From NCBI GenBank assembly GCA_002438505.1, contig DJPI01000037.1, positions 1 to 6,147 on the forward strand: DNA of 6,147 nucleotides, written 5' to 3'. A program made the position numbers and the translations under genes. The stretch comes from Ruminococcaceae bacterium UBA6416. GTDB taxonomy: Bacteria; Bacillota; Clostridia; Oscillospirales; Acutalibacteraceae. Under the pieces are notes generated by a model. That model ran no database searches. It was not told where the DNA came from and was given only the letters and a program-made list of their open reading frames with translations. Positions 5,787-6,147 of this stretch are shown piece after piece (position 1 is the stretch's first letter; the number at the start of each line of letters is the position of its first letter).

Positions 5787-6015
5787 CTAGTAATTTAAAT
5801 TAAATTGAAAAAATATTTTTGACGGATAAACGTAAAAAGGCTGGAACAACTGAAAGAGAAAATCAATATATATTATGGTATAGGGCAACGGGCTGAAGAT
5901 GAGGACTTACCGGCCTGCATTTTGAGCCAAGGCCGTGAAAAAGGCAATCACCGCAACATATAGTGGCACGTCTGCCAATGCGCCCCAAACACACCCGGAG
6001 AAGTGTACAGAAGCT
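5787..6015. other. Gene-free stretch upstream of a plus-strand promoter
   Basis: The left part is A/T rich. From about 5880 to 6005 the base composition becomes more G/C rich, with two hairpins. One is CGGCCT (5911-5916) with AGGCCG (5930-5935). The other is TGGCA (5964-5968) with TGCCA (5973-5977) around CGTC. GGGC at 5883-5886 could pair with GCCC at 5982-5985 to close them. I recognise no known RNA family, no gene with a supported start, and no clear promoter for it. Confidence 0.4.
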
Positions 6016-6075
6016 AAAAAAAGGGTAAAAAAAGGGAGAAAAAGGGTTGACAAGAGAGGGGGAAGGTGATAGAAT
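6016..6075 (+). promoter_or_regulatory. Near-consensus plus-strand promoter with UP-like A-tracts
   Basis: TTGACA (6047-6052), a 17-nt spacer and TAGAAT (6070-6075) form a promoter one base from consensus. Directly upstream are A-runs at 6016-6022, 6027-6033 and 6039-6043, about one helical turn apart. TAAAAAAAGGG is repeated exactly in tandem at 6015-6025 and 6026-6036. This combination is typical of rRNA or other stable-RNA promoters. Transcription would start near 6082 and read out of the window's right end. Confidence 0.75.
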
Positions 6076-6080
6076 AGCGA

Positions 6081-6104
6081 CACTGTTTCCGGAAGGGAAC
6101 AGTG
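6081..6104 (+). promoter_or_regulatory. Hairpin at the start of the plus-strand transcript
   Basis: CACTGTTTCC (6081-6090) and GGGAACAGTG (6095-6104) form a 10-bp stem with one T-G pair, capped by GGAA, a GNRA-type tetraloop. It lies at or within a base or two of the predicted transcription start. No T-run follows, so it is unlikely to be a terminator. Confidence 0.6.
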
Positions 6105-6126
6105 GAAGCTGAAAATATCACACCAA

Positions 6127-6145
6127 AAACTTTTTGAAAAAGTTT
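6127..6145. repeat. 9-bp palindrome at the right edge
   Basis: AAACTTTTT and AAAAAGTTT are perfect inverted arms around one G. A/T-only arms make a stable RNA hairpin unlikely. Such sequence is compatible with the A/T-rich leader before a stable RNA or with the upstream part of a second promoter beyond the window. Confidence 0.5.
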
Positions 6146-6147
6146 AA

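Noticed and set aside
5935..6069. Plus-strand GTG frame of 44 codons, Lys/Arg-rich
   Set aside because: There is no ribosome binding site, and its end consists of the A-tract/GGG repeats and the TTGACA promoter, which explain the Lys/Arg content.
5907..6117. Minus-strand hydrophobic frame ending ...ALAQNAGR
   Set aside because: It reads as a membrane segment but has no plausible ATG or ribosome binding site and is translated largely from the plus-strand promoter and its leader hairpin.

Overview
The window looks like chromosome from a low-to-moderate G+C Gram-positive anaerobe of the Clostridia, most likely a gut or rumen Oscillospiraceae/Ruminococcaceae-type organism. This is inferred from TTGACA/TATAAT-type promoters, AAGGAGG ribosome binding sites, intrinsic terminators with T-runs, Gram-positive-style signal peptides, and two protein types common in these bacteria: a bacterial Ig-like (Big_2) secreted protein and a BspA-type leucine-rich-repeat protein. 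No 16S or other marker gene lies inside the window, so the placement is tentative.

Layout. Positions 1-673 hold no convincing gene. They are a mosaic of small repeats: a 17-bp direct repeat pair around a 20-nt palindrome, a 7-bp tandem repeat, and two families of AGTACTGA-like short repeats. They end in the terminator of the first gene. Positions 674-3289 (minus) encode an 871-residue secreted protein with one Ig-like domain followed by a large, mostly helical region. That region carries motifs I recognise from an uncharacterised family that resembles alpha/alpha-barrel enzymes. Positions 3290-3498 hold its own promoter, a leader hairpin and the terminator(s) of the next gene. Positions 3499-5634 (minus) encode a 711-residue secreted protein made of about 20 BspA-type (LRR_5) repeats. 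Both genes have their own promoter and terminator, so they are probably separate transcription units. They share a direction and an extracellular destination.

Positions 5635-5786 are the most unusual part. The leader of the LRR gene has a run of 11 C residues (sense strand) between a perfect Shine-Dalgarno and the ATG. Further upstream is a second, even longer Shine-Dalgarno match in the loop of a 10-bp perfect inverted repeat, and there are two overlapping promoter candidates. A 26-codon open frame runs from just after the upstream Shine-Dalgarno through the C-run and ends in an ATGA overlap with the LRR start, but it lacks a normal start codon. A length change in the C-run would alter Shine-Dalgarno spacing and could join this frame to the LRR protein, which makes the tract a candidate phase-variation switch.

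Positions 5787-6147 are gene-free. The last 130 bases contain a near-consensus plus-strand promoter with phased A-tracts, followed by a GNRA-capped hairpin and a 9-bp palindrome. It reads out of the right end, probably into a stable-RNA (rRNA or tRNA) operon outside the window.
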